A stretch of 60,198 bases of DNA from Haplomitrium mnioides. Its lineage: Eukaryota > Marchantiophyta > Haplomitriopsida > Calobryales. Made by a program: the position numbers and the translations under genes. Shown here in pieces: positions 23,860 through 35,009 of the stretch. The stretch spans positions 37,349-97,546 of the forward strand of contig JBNGIS010015314.1 in NCBI GenBank assembly GCA_049999725.1. Reading direction: 5' to 3'. Under the pieces are notes generated by a model. The model ran no database searches. It saw only the letters and a program-made list of their open reading frames with translations, and was not told the DNA's origin. Numbering within the stretch: position 1 is the first letter of the stretch; each line of letters opens with the position of its first letter.

Positions 23860-24180
23860 GTGCTCACGAGTCCATGCATGCATGGACTCTGAAGTCGATG
23901 TATGCTTGGACTTGGGACTCCATGCTCGCATGGACTACGGAGTCCATGCATGCATGAACTACTGAGTCACTATGTAAATCGACTATAAAGTCCATGCTCG
24001 CATGGGCTCCCGAGTACGACCGCGCATCGACTGCATGGACTCCAGATTCCATGTTCGTAGGGACTTCGGACTCCATCCGCGGATGGACTCTAGAGTCCCT
24101 ACGCGTATGGACTACGGAGTCCATGCACTTATAGGCTTTAGTGGGCTTTAATAGTCCATGCGCGCATAGGCTTTAGCATC
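23860..24180. repeat. Array of 24-bp double-palindrome units (T1)
   Basis: About a dozen diverged units have the consensus GACTCTAGAGTC joined to CATGCGCGCATG. Each half is its own reverse complement, so the array reads alike on both strands. Differences are mostly C-to-T or G-to-A at the CpG positions (ATGCATGCAT, ATGCTCGCAT, ATGCGTATGG). Because 24 is a multiple of three, the array yields an open frame at 23864-24124 with an 8-residue repeat (ACMDSVVH); it has no sign of being a gene. It lies between the transposase gene and the right terminus of T1. Confidence 0.8.
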
Positions 24181-24743
24181 ACAATTACACTTCAACAATT
24201 CTCTTGCACCTACATTGTAGGAATTTAGTTCAAGGTTCCTGCATGTGAGAGCTTCAATCATCCATGCTTATTTGAGCTTTTGCATTCCAAGTGCAAAGAA
24301 TCTTTAATAGCCTCTAAGTGCATAAAACTTCAACGGTTCAAAGTTCTTGTGCGAGTAAGCATCATTTTTGATTGAAAATGTTTCTCATAAAATTTGGATG
24401 TTTTGATCAATTTTTGAAATTAATGATATCAATGTCAATTTTGAAAATATTTAACAACAAATTTTTTGTACATTTAGTATATATTCTTTTCGGTAATGCT
24501 CATGTTTTTTAAAGAATAAATTTTTAAAGCAATTTTGATAAAATTCCTATAAGAAGATTCAATTTTAATACATTGTTCAAATAAGAAAATTTGATCTATA
24601 AAATTACTCTTTCTTTGCAAATGATCATTATTATCGTAAAATTCATGATTTTCGATGCTAAAATTTCAAATTTGGTTTTTGTTAATGCCAAATAAAATAG
24701 GAACCTAGTAGCGGTTTTTGGTTCAAAGTAGCAGTCAATTGAG

Positions 24744-25483
24744 TCCAAATACAACCTCGAATTTGGTTCTACTACTTTGGTTCATAACTATATATGGACA
24801 AGTACCTACCTGGACATACACAACTCATATTGAGCAGGAAGTTGAATTACTTGTACACGTAAACAATTTTTGAGTAATTGAGATTGCATTGGATTAGGAA
24901 AAGGCAACTAAAGAGCTTTTTGTACTACCTAAGACTAGTTTGGCTATGTTTATGTGGTCTATGAGTACAAGAGTACATAGTTTTCATGTGTTTGTTGTTG
25001 ATGTTGTTAGAAGCTCATTGTGTTTGTTGTTGATAATATGTCTGTAACGATAGCTGATATGGATGTTGGTACAACTATTGATGGTACTATAAGTGCGGCT
25101 AATGTGGATGATAATGTTGTTGATAATGCACCTATAATAGTGCCTGATATGGCTATTTGAATGAGTACTGATAGTATTGTAGGTGTGAATGATACTACTA
25201 TTGATATGACTATTGTGGTAACTTATTTGTGTTACATGATAATTCTAAAGCCAAATAACTTTGAAAACCTCCAATAAGATGAGTCTTGAGCTTTGCTTGA
25301 TATGAAGCTAGCTAGAAATGGTAGTGGGCCTAAGACACTTGTTGAGGTGCTTTTTATAATGCTTGGTGTAGAGCTAGGTAGGTCACTTGATAAAACGCTG
25401 GTGTTGAAAGCTAGGTTGTATGAATAGTGGTCTAGCTAATACACTGTTGTGCTAGATCGTGCACAATTTAGGCTCTTAGGATG
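24744..25483. other. Stretch between T1 and G2 without a recognised gene
   Basis: Positions 25020-25240 are rich in GAT and GTT triplets and give a short acidic reading frame (repeated D, N, T and V) with stops. No family is recognised. The remainder is unique-looking AT-rich sequence up to the start of the G2 LTR. Confidence 0.4.
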
Positions 25484-26165
25484 TGTTATGACAGAAGATG
25501 GAGTACAAAACATGGGTAAGAAGCACTCAAAGACATGGATTGGAGCTCAAACGGACTTGCATTGACCCAACATCAACTCCTAGATGACTTTCAACAGTGA
25601 TAATGACACAAAGATTAAGAGGATTTTCCATCACTAGGATTTCATGTATTAGAATGTGTGTTGTATTTCAAGATTCTATGTAGTACAATTGGAATTTGAG
25701 TAGCTCCCATACTAGGCAAAATGTGAATCAATCATATCAATAGAAGGCTATCTAGACTCTCACAAAACACTTAGAGTATCAAGAATAAAAGATCTCTTCA
25801 AGGAAGGGTAAGTATTTTCTAATGGGAAGTGGAAATAAGGATAAATTACCTAACATCTGCAAATGATGATGAGGAAGAGACAATGGTTCTTCAATAATTG
25901 AGTGTGATATACCGGAAAATTTTAGCTCTCTTGCTCTTTTTCTCTCGGCTGTGATTCTCTCAACCGCTTGGGATGTGACTTAGAACTACTCTCCAAGGCT
26001 CTGATTAAACTTGGGAGATGTCTAGTGTAATGATGTGAAAAATTGGTAGGAGGGAATGAGAAGGACCAACATATGTCATTGATCAAAAGTTATAATGTAA
26101 TGGATGGTAGTGGGTACAAAGGATTTGCGAATCAATTTATGGTGTGAATACTCCGATCTCTTTAT
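25484..26165 (+). repeat. 5' LTR of gypsy element G2 (end uncertain)
   Basis: The sequence from TGTTATGACAG at 25484 matches the sequence from TGTTACAACAA at 34144 over long blocks. Shared parts include ACTTGCATTGACCCAACATC, then TTTTCC(A/G)TCACTAGGATTTC, and later ATCTGCAAATGATGATGA. Beyond the LINE that splits the 3' copy, the match resumes at 42245-42437 (TTCTCTCAACC, GAGATGTCTAGTG and AATTTATGGTGT). The match stops at about 26165, which may not be the true LTR end because the 3' copy runs into a satellite there. I found no clear primer-binding site after it. Confidence 0.75.
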
Positions 26166-28870
26166 TGTGCGATATGATGGAAGTGAAAATAAAAAAATCA
26201 AAAATATGGTTGTGGGCATAAAGAAGCTAGATCCTTGGTGAAATAAAAATTTGGGTGGTGATGACTATTACTTAGTAGTGGATGATACCTCTTGTAAATA
26301 CAGCTTGTGGAGGATCTATGCTATCTATGCTCTCAAGAAACGTTGCCAGAGAAATTATGAAGTCTTCTTAATGTGAAAAATCTAGTATGTCATATGGTTA
26401 TTGCAATATTTCTATTTGTGTTTTGTAGCACCCATGTGAGTAGTGTGAGCAGATGCTATGTATTTTCAACTTTGTCTTTGTAAGGTCTTGTAATCATCAT
26501 CTTGTCTTTCTATGTTCATGGAGTCTTCTCTCTATGCATGAGCATTATTGAGGCTGAGAAATAGGAGACTAGAAGCTAGAAAAATGAGTATACCTCTGAT
26601 CTATTTATTCAATTTGTTTGTTGGTTTGTGGATATAATTGCTCGTTCAGGCAATTTGAGGATAGAAAAGATGGGACTACACTAGAAACTGAAGTCCACCT
26701 TGCTGCTCTTCTTTTTTGTACTTTCAACCTTGTATATTCTTGTGTTCAAGTTTTGTCTATGTCCCAATATAAGCTGACTCAAGATAAAGAGTGCACTTTC
26801 TAAGTGTTTTCTAAGATCCAATTTCGAGTGTTTTGAATATTATTGGCTAGTTTAGTATTCAACCATTAGACTAGAATTCACTTCACTCAGCTTATCGGTC
26901 CAAGATGCCTCAACTTATTTACTTAAGTATGATATTTATAAATTGTTGATCTCTGCGTTGAGTGATCGTCTGTGGAGTGAGTGCTCTCTCATCTTGCTTT
27001 GCTATGGTTCTCCTTGATCAATCTCCCTCTTGGTTGGGACCTCCAATGTTCCAAACAATTGCATGCTCCTTTGCTTATTGGCGTAGATGCTATTAGTAGT
27101 GGCCAAGCTGATTGTCTTGAACTATTTACTAGTCAACATGTTAAGCATTGGGTCTTTGTCCTTTTTTACTCAAGGATTTTTGAAGATTTTTCCCTCGTGT
27201 CCCTTGAATAAAGGGTAAAAAGTATTCATCTTGTCCACAATTGTACACCCAAACCTACCTAAAGCCTTGTTGAAGTAGCATCAACGCATCCTCTCCCTAT
27301 ACTCTATGAATAATCCAACCACCCACTAAGTTTCTTTGTTATCGTCTTCCATTATTTGTCAAACTTTGAAGCTAGAAACCCTATTGGTTGATTCGTGGTG
27401 GTGTCCCCATGTCATAAGTCTAGCATTTTCCCCATGATTATTGCTTAACATCAACCCTATATAGATGCTCCCAAAGCTTTGGATCCCTCATCAACTAAAT
27501 GTAGTAGGGTGTAGAATTACGATTTGGACCCCGTAGTCTGTGGATTTGTCTTCCAAAACCCTACTACTGTTATGACCTTGTCTCCCACCAATGACCTAAC
27601 TTGTTAAGTGTTCCCATTCATGATTTGTAGTTTGTAAATGACCCCATAATTAGAATATTGACCAGTTGTTTTGGTTTTACTCATAGTTCTTTGCTCCAAC
27701 TCTTCGGGCATCTAGTTGTTTGACATCATCTTTTAACAGGGTAGCTTGATCGCCACTTCTAACTGAATTTAGAGGTAATATCAAAACAAAAAACATAGTA
27801 TATCTTAAACCTAACTCTTACAAAACCATGGTTCTATTTTATGCTAGTTATCGATAGACCTTATTATACACTATCAACCCGAACCAAATTGTAGAGCCTT
27901 ATTCACTATAAGAACCATAGCCTTACCTTGGTATCCTCATAGAGGAATCATCCGAAGTTAGGAAAACCTTGGTTTGGAGTCATCCAACCTTGATGACCTT
28001 CGACATCAAGCTATGTCTCCCCCACACCAGCCGAGAGGAGAGTTGGATAAGTCAATGCAAACTAGTGCTCAATTGTAGAAGCGTTGAATGGTATTTAATC
28101 CCTTTGTGGTCTATATATATACACATTTGACCTCTTATAATCTCACATATATAGATTGTAGGGTCTCCTTGATAGAAATCCTATTGTATATGGTTCTTAG
28201 TTTTCTCCCTATGATATGATCATGGGGATTCTTGCCCTTGCATTGCAAAGTCTCCTTGCCTTATAAATCAGTTAACAGTACTACAATGTTAAGAAAAGTC
28301 CCACTCACTTTTCATCGACACCAAACCCAACCCTAGAACGAATGTCTCTACAACAAACTATTTAGATGAGAATAATATGTGGCCAAAGTTAGTCACTTCA
28401 CTTAGATTCTCAACAGTCAACGATAGATTATTTTTGTTTTCTCCACACACACTCACCACTATACTTAGATGACTCACTTCCCAAAGGAGGAGTTCTCTCC
28501 CTGATACTCCTTCTGAATTTAGTGAAATTGTAGCATTGTTGTCTATTTCCTCACCTCTATTGATATTCCTCCACCAATTGCCAGTCCCGATTGACCTCTC
28601 TTTGAATTCTTGAGCTTCTCCAATGTGATCCTTTGTGAAAATGACAAATGTCTGTGATATGAATCTAGATCTATTCATTTAGCATAACTAGCTTGAGGCC
28701 ATCAATACCCTATAGTGGCTAGCCACTTGGATTCCATTGGATATCCTTAACTTTGAGGATGTTCGAGCTATCACATACAAACTTCTATTGCTCCTTTTGG
28801 ATTTTTGATTTCTTTGTGTTCCTTGCCATGCCTATATTTTAGCTTCCTTACTTCCTTTCTCTATGGTAGT
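26166..28870 (+). other. G2 internal leader without recognised coding sequence
   Basis: This lies between the matched LTR and the first gag-like block. It is AT-rich, with short frames such as 26618-26803 and 26981-27211, and a minus-strand frame at 28358-28678, none of which I can assign. It may be a long untranslated leader of G2 or contain further decayed insertions. Confidence 0.4.
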
Positions 28871-29720
28871 TTTGGATGAGATCAGGAAAGTTGCTTTAGA
28901 TATTGTAAAAGTTGTGGTAAGTAAGAGATCTCCCCTACCTAAAAAAGACTATACCGGATTCATTATAGTAGGTCTTTCTAATTTTATTCAGGAGCATGTG
29001 TTGCTTTAGGATCCCTTCACTATAGAGCACACTATACACTTAGCTACATCCTACAAGAAGATGCTTTCTCTTCCTCCTTGATTGGTGAATCCTCTCGCCA
29101 TCCTTCCTTGTCATACACTTTCATCTCAAGTAATTGATTCCCTACTACTCCTTCTACCTCTGTCCAACAATCTGTTTCCCAAAAGAATCCTTTGTTAGCT
29201 TGAATTTTGATTTCGGTGCAATGCTAGCTAGTGTCACCTCTAAGCACATTGACCAAATTCCAAATTTGAAGCTCCAAATGGCTAATTCGGCTCCTAGATT
29301 GTCTTTCAACTCTACTACTTCCAATGTATGGTGCGCACATTGTAGCAAACAACAATTCCTCTAGAAGGGTGTCCCTCAAGCTCATGGTGTGACATTTGCC
29401 TTTCCTTAGATCACTCCAATAAAGTTTGTCATGTCTGGCGTCGAGTTAAGGCCATCACAGCCCAATCAGTCTTGGAAGTGAATCAAGCCACGGTCCAACC
29501 TTCCCATCCAATCATTGTCTCTCAGTTTCCTGCTCAGCCCACCTTCTTGACTTATCAGGCACCAATGCAAGTTTATCAGACATCTTACCAACATTAGCCT
29601 ACTCAATGTCAGTTCCAACCTGCTCATCCTCCTCCCACACAAGGTTGCTATGGTTTCAACCAAACCGATCATATTGCATGGGATTGTCCACATCCATGCA
29701 TGCAAAAATGCTATCAAGGA
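28870..29720 (+). pseudogene. gag: G2 gag pseudogene
   Basis: A capsid-like block at 28877-29080 (DEIRKVALDIVKVV, PLPKKDYTGFIIVGL, IEHTIHLATSYKK) has the look of a plant gypsy gag C-terminus. At 29646-29700 there is a single zinc knuckle, CYGFNQTDHIAWDC, in which the second ligand cysteine is Phe. A Gln/Pro-rich spacer precedes it. Several stops break the frame. It precedes the pol blocks in the usual order. Confidence 0.6.
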
Positions 29721-31339
29721 TGCAACCAACATATGTCTTAGCTAGCTTATTTGCAATATAGTCCCCATGAGAGGCTTTACTAGTCGAGCTACAATCAAGT
29801 CCCATATCACTAGCATGCCAACTACAACCCTCCTCTTCCATATACAACTTATTACTAGCCACAACAAGTGGCCTAGCCAACTACAATGCAATTGCAATCT
29901 CATAGGATGTCCCAACCACAAAATGTTCTTGCTTCCGCTAATGCTCATATTCTTCCTCTACCAATAACTTTACTTAATCAAAACATTCAGAATCTCAACT
30001 AAGTCAAAATTTTCCATCTTCATACTACTCTTTTATTTGAAGCGGAGTTGCAACCTTTGGGCTCCACCTCAATTGCAACTTCCATTCCAAAACCTTATCT
30101 TCCTCCGCTTGTAGAACCTATTGTCGTTGCTCCTCCTCTTATCATTCAACCAAATTCACCTTCAAATTCACATCTTGTTGTGGCCCAATTTTTCCATTTT
30201 GCGAGATCGGCAAATATTGCTTGCCTTGTTCTGAAGTTGCCCATGCTTTCACTTCTTGAGTTCTTGTAGCCAACATTGACCTAATATTGCCATGTGTCCC
30301 AAATTGATAGTGAAGCATTTACAAACACAAAAGTTAGTGCCACTTTCTCCATTGTCTTTCTTCAAGACTATAACGCTTTCCAAGATCTGGCCCAATGACC
30401 TCCTCATATAACTATCGGCTAACTATTGAAAATGCACATTCCATCTTGTTGATCTCTCTTCAAAGCCTTGCTTCTTCCCTGTTGCAAGCCCAAATTGGTC
30501 GGCTTTATCAAGGCTAGAAAACTACATTTACGATTACGAAAAGAGAAAAGGGCACCCATGAGAATGATTTCACAACCCTTTCCAATTTGTCACTTGATGA
30601 TGAATTGCTCAATGTAGCACAACTCAATATCTTGGTTCCTTTTGATTCTAAGTCTTTCCTTGTTCACATGGTCTCCTTTTTTATGTTGGCACCCGTACAA
30701 CATCCATTTTCATCAATAACATTCTCATACCCAACGCTCATTTGGACATATACTCTGTTGTGAACAATATGACAAAATCTACCATGAATTCAATTGGGTA
30801 TCCAGCTTCTGCCTTACATAAGTTTTCATTGCTTTTCAGACTTGCCAATGAGCACAAAATCGTTCCGTTGGATGTTCTACAAAATTATTCCTACCCTCTT
30901 TGTTGATCAAAAATACTTTGTGCATTATATTGTGATCAATACCCTCCACAGAAATCAATATCCATTGTTTCTCAAACATTGTTGGTTGAAACAGAGTTGG
31001 GCATAAATGGGTTTTGCTATTGGAACTCTCACCATCAGCCCACCCAACAATCAAGCTGTGTTTTCCTTGTACATGGATATGTAAGTATTTTCCAACTAGA
31101 AACTCTATGAGATTTTCCATGACTTATCCTTGGTTGACCTAGCTACCCAATTTTGGGTTTCTGACGATGAATCTTCATATGAGTTTGACTTCTTGGGCCT
31201 TCTCTTTTCATCTTGCAATCTAGCTGATGTGACGTTCTCCGACCTTCTTATTATCCAAGAGGATCATAAGAGCTTGAAGATCTATGATTGACTTCCAATT
31301 GAATACCAGATACAATTTCTAGATCTTATTTATAAATAA

Positions 31340-31885
31340 ATTGATATGTTTGCTAGAGAATATGACAAAACGACAAGAATTCCTCCCTCTATCTTCCAAT
31401 ATAAGATTCAGTTGCAACCCAATGTCAAGCCAATTCATAGACATTCTTATTGTCTGAATCATTAATACACTGAATTAGTCTAAGCCAACATTTCTAAAAT
31501 GCTAAATATAGGCATGCAAACATTTCTCACATGGGTGTTCTTGATTCTGGTTGCTTCCAAATCCAATGGCTGTGTTTGAGTATGTAGAGATTTCAAAGGC
31601 CTTAATCTGGCTACTGTTCTACAACACTTTCCAATCTTATTTATTGACTTCATCTACGACAACGTTGTTGAACATGAATTCTATAGTTTCTTAGATGGCT
31701 TCTCAAGATAAAATTAAATTGAGATCCATCCCAATTTTTGTCCTTTGACCATTGTCACAACACTTGGAGGTTGCTACTATTACAACAAGCTCGTTTTCGG
31801 CTTGTATAATGCACATAGTGCTTTTCAAAGAATCATGATCATGGCATTCGATTCTCAAAATTTTCACAATCTACAACTCTCATAG
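31340..31885 (+). pseudogene. G2 reverse transcriptase pseudogene
   Basis: The start of pol is visible at 31345-31460 (DMFAREYDKTTRIPPSIFQY, then NVKPIHRHSY), which matches the region ahead of gypsy RT. Further on, at about 31770-31850, GGCYYYNKLVFGLYNAHSAF with QRIM corresponds to the WG-YxY-MPFGLxNAP-TFQRxM block. The YxDD segment is not recognisable in the following sequence. Many stops are present. The protein would be an RNA-directed DNA polymerase; it is dead. Confidence 0.7.
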
Positions 31886-32009
31886 CATTCATCTCATGAG
31901 ACTATAACACGCTTTTGTGTGTTGTCGTAAGTTTGAAATATCTCTAAATTCTTGAAAGTGTAAATTCTTTGCTCGTGCTAGAGTTCTTGTAGGTTGCATT
32001 GTTTTAGAA

Positions 32010-32660
32010 TTGGGTCTGCATTTAGATCTTGTAAAGGTTAGCATTATTTATTCCTTGTTGGTGCCCCAGAATGTTAAGCAACTCCAACACTTCCTTGGCA
32101 AGTTTGTCTATTATACACGTTATTGTTTGATTTATGCACTCATAGCTTTGTTGCTTTACACTTTTACTCGACACTTTGATCCATTTGAGTGGACAATCAA
32201 ATGTTAAGAAGTGTTTAACAAGGTGAAACAAATGCTAGCTTCCCTTCTTTACCTTTCTCCAATTGATTGGAATATTCTTTTTTTAAGTCATGGTTGATAC
32301 TTCTTCCACTATGGCCAACGCTGTGCTTGCCTAAATGCGAAATGATTGTGAATCCATCTGCTATGCAAGCAAGCACCTAAGCCTTGCGAAACAAAATTAC
32401 AACGTTACTAAATGTAAGGCCTTTGGAATGATCTATGCGGGTCAAAAATTTCAACATTACTTGCTCGAATACAAATTTGTTTTCATAGTGGACTATGATT
32501 ACTTTAGATACATTATCAACAAGCCCACTTTAATTGGTCAATTAGCTTGTTGGGTTCGTTTACCGAAGGAATTCACGATTGAAGTTGTCTTGGAGTCCAC
32601 CTTAGCAACTGAGATATATTATCAAGAGTATGTGGTGATCTTGACCCTCATTTACTAGAT
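32010..32660 (+). pseudogene. G2 RNase H pseudogene
   Basis: Blocks typical of gypsy pol after RT are seen: NVKQLQHFLGKFVYYTRYC (about 32070), then EVFNKVKQML. Then comes CESICYASKHLSLAKQNYNV with TKCKAFGMIYAGQKFQHYLL (about 32344-32465), VFIVDYDYFRYIINKP and ARW-like CWVR. The aspartate-bearing first strand of RNase H is partly lost. It is separated from RT by a degraded stretch. Confidence 0.75.
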
Positions 32661-33059
32661 CACAACTTTCTTGATTTGTGGGTCTCCACAATCGATTCGC
32701 TAGTCCCCCCTAACCATGTTATAGAGCACCTTTTAGTCCAATTATCGTCCTATCCTTGGTATACTTGATTGATTCCCTTCTTTTCGTATGGTATTTTACC
32801 GTCTGATCTTCAACCAAACCAGATTTGATCCTTCATTTAGACAACCTCTCCTTACACTATAGTGTCCAGTCTCTTCTATCAAATTGGTGAGGATAGCATT
32901 CTACATTACTGCCTGATACCTCCACAAACTTTTCAAGTGCTCCATGACTGCATACCTCTACTTGTGGTGGCTATTTCGTCAAAAAGTCCACCTTGCTCAA
33001 ATTCCTTTCTTGCCGAAATTGGTGACTGACTCTCTTCGTTGATTCCCATAAGTTTACTC

Positions 33060-33720
33060 AGATATGTGATGCATGTCAGCAAATAAGTCACCCTACTAAG
33101 CAAGATGAAATGTTTTTTACTCTCATCCTTCTACTTTTGGCTTTGAAAAATGAGATCTAGACTTCTTGGGCTAATTTCTCCCCCTTCTCAAAGTCATTGC
33201 AATCAATACAACTTAGCTGCAACAGATTATGTCACCAAATAGGCTATAGCTATTGCCCTCTCTATCAACAACGTAGCCTTAATAGCTTATTTCCTTTATT
33301 CACACATCCTTGCTAGATTCAACTACCCATTGGAACTAGTTAGTAATCATAGCATGCATTTTCTCAACAATGTTATTAGTACCTTCACAACCCTCTACTC
33401 TATACATCATAAGACATGTAATCCCTGTCATCCGCAAGCAAATGATCAAGCCAAGTCAACAAACAAAGTTCTTAAATCTATTCTTACTAAGACAATTTTG
33501 GCTCATCGATCTGAATGGGATGAGCATCTGCCTGATACATTATATGCTTATTAGTCAATGACAAAGGCATCCACTAGCTGTACTCCATTTCATCTCATTT
33601 ATAATCAGAAGATACTACTTCCAATTGAAATCTAAGTCCCATACTTGTGAGTGGCCATCACTCATAAACTCAGCCCTCTCAAATCACTATAGCACAGACT
33701 TGCTACTCTTGAACAATTGA
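33060..33720 (+). pseudogene. G2 integrase pseudogene
   Basis: It begins with the cysteine pair of the zinc domain (CDACQQ at about 33068). The core shows AATDYVTK (first Asp kept, about 33223). It then has LELVSNHSMHFLNNVI, where the usual second Asp is Asn, and CHPQANDQAKSTNKVLKSIL (about 33427-33485), where the catalytic Glu is Lys. TSCTPFHLIYNQK and LLPIE end the core. Key residues and frame are lost, so it is inactive. The spacing and motifs are those of Ty3/gypsy. Confidence 0.8.
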
Positions 33721-34826
33721 CGGAAAAAAGAGCGGTTGCTTTTGCCTTACAACTCTTACATCAATTCTAGACTAAATGTTGGCATGAAAGACACATCAAG
33801 GATAGATCCTTTCAAATGAACGATTTAGTTTTAGTTTTGATATGAGATTTTTTCAATTTGCTTCCAAATGCGCCACAGACAAGTCATGCTCATATCGAGT
33901 TATATAGGTCAATGCACATGGCTATCTAAGTCTAGCAACACTTGATGAGACTGTCTTTTTGCACCAATCAATCATGTCAAGTTATATTATGTGTGAATTT
34001 TGTAACTTCATGTTTTCGTCTTCCCTGGTTTTGTGTTATCTTTTTTTTTTCTCTCATAACCTTACAAATTGTTATTTGTTTCCTTATAGTAGCTCTTCTC
34101 TCACATGTTCACAAGAGAAGCTCATAGCTTCAATCGGAGGATCTGTTACAACAAAAGATGGACTACAAGACATGAGTAATGAGCACTCAAATACACAAAT
34201 TGGAGCTTAAACAGACTTGCATTGACCCAACATCAGCTTTGAGACAACTTCAAGAGTGATATTGACACAAAGATAAAGAGGATTTTCCGTCACTAGGATT
34301 TCATGTATTAGAATGTGTGTTGTAGATTAAGGTTCTATGTAGTAGAGTTAGAATTTGAATAAGTCCCATACTAGGCAAAGAGTGAATCAATGAGATCAAT
34401 AGAAGGCTAGCCAGACCTTCAAGAGACACTTAGAGTATTAAGAATAAAATTTCTCTTCATAGGATATTAAGTGTTCTCTAATGAAAAGTAGGAATCTTTT
34501 GTTATTTTTTATATGTGAAGTCTATGTTCTAATCTATGTGTGTTGTGTTACATAAGAAAAATAAAATTATGCAAGGATATTTTGCATGGGACTCAAAGGT
34601 AAGGGCAACAATAGACGGAAATTTAATGCGAATAGAACAAGCCAAGCTTGCTAGCAAACAATATATATGCAAACTCGAAGGTAAGGGCAACAATAGGTGG
34701 AAATTAAATGCAAATAAAACAAGCAAAGCCTGCCAGCAAGTAAAAACAAGGATTGGTTACCCGACATCTGCAAATGATGATGAGAAAGAGACAATGGTTC
34801 TTCAATAATTGAGTGTGATATAACAA

Positions 34827-34831
<5 letters not shown>

Positions 34832-34867
<36 letters not shown>

Positions 34868-34967
34868 NNNNNNNNNNNNNNNNNNNNNNNNNNNNNNNNN
34901 NNNNNNNNNNNNNNNNNNNNNNNNNNNNNNNNNNNNNNNNNNNNNNNNNNNNNNNNNNNNNNNNNNN

Positions 34968-35006
<39 letters not shown>
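34832..35006. repeat. CT microsatellite with a 100-base assembly gap
   Basis: CT dinucleotide runs flank exactly 100 N (34868-34967), a conventional placeholder for a gap of unknown size. Open frames encoding Glu-Arg repeats across it are artefacts. The host LTR carries a short CT-rich stretch at the matching place (about 25921-25950), so the microsatellite may have grown from it. The 5' part of the LINE may be hidden in the gap. Confidence 0.9.

Positions 35007-35009
<3 letters not shown>

Larger units (their letters stand above)
17976..24732 (-). mobile_element. T1: 6.8-kb DNA-transposon-like element with inverted termini
   Basis: The left end is GCTACTTTGAACCAGG at 17976. The right end is its inverse, at 24697-24732 (GGTTCAAAGTAGC preceded by a hairpin-forming stretch). 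Between them, on the minus strand, is a long degenerate transposase gene. Upstream of the gene, between it and the right end, lies an array of 24-bp palindromic units. The same terminus recurs elsewhere in the window in both orientations. I could not see a convincing target-site duplication. The gene direction relative to the ends and the arrays suggest a promoter near the right end. Confidence 0.6.

Noticed and set aside
23860-24180. CRISPR-like or clustered repeat array
   Set aside because: Units are contiguous without spacers, diverged and palindromic, in a plant nuclear context.
17976-24732. Target-site duplication TTGAG flanking T1
   Set aside because: TTGAG occurs at about 17963-17967 and 24739-24743, but this would require unequal terminal sequences of six to seven bases beyond the conserved motif. 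Not convincing.
26600-27250. Small host gene in the leader of G2 (frames at 26618 and 26981)
   Set aside because: Short, no motif, no splice-consistent extension, and inside the LTR element.
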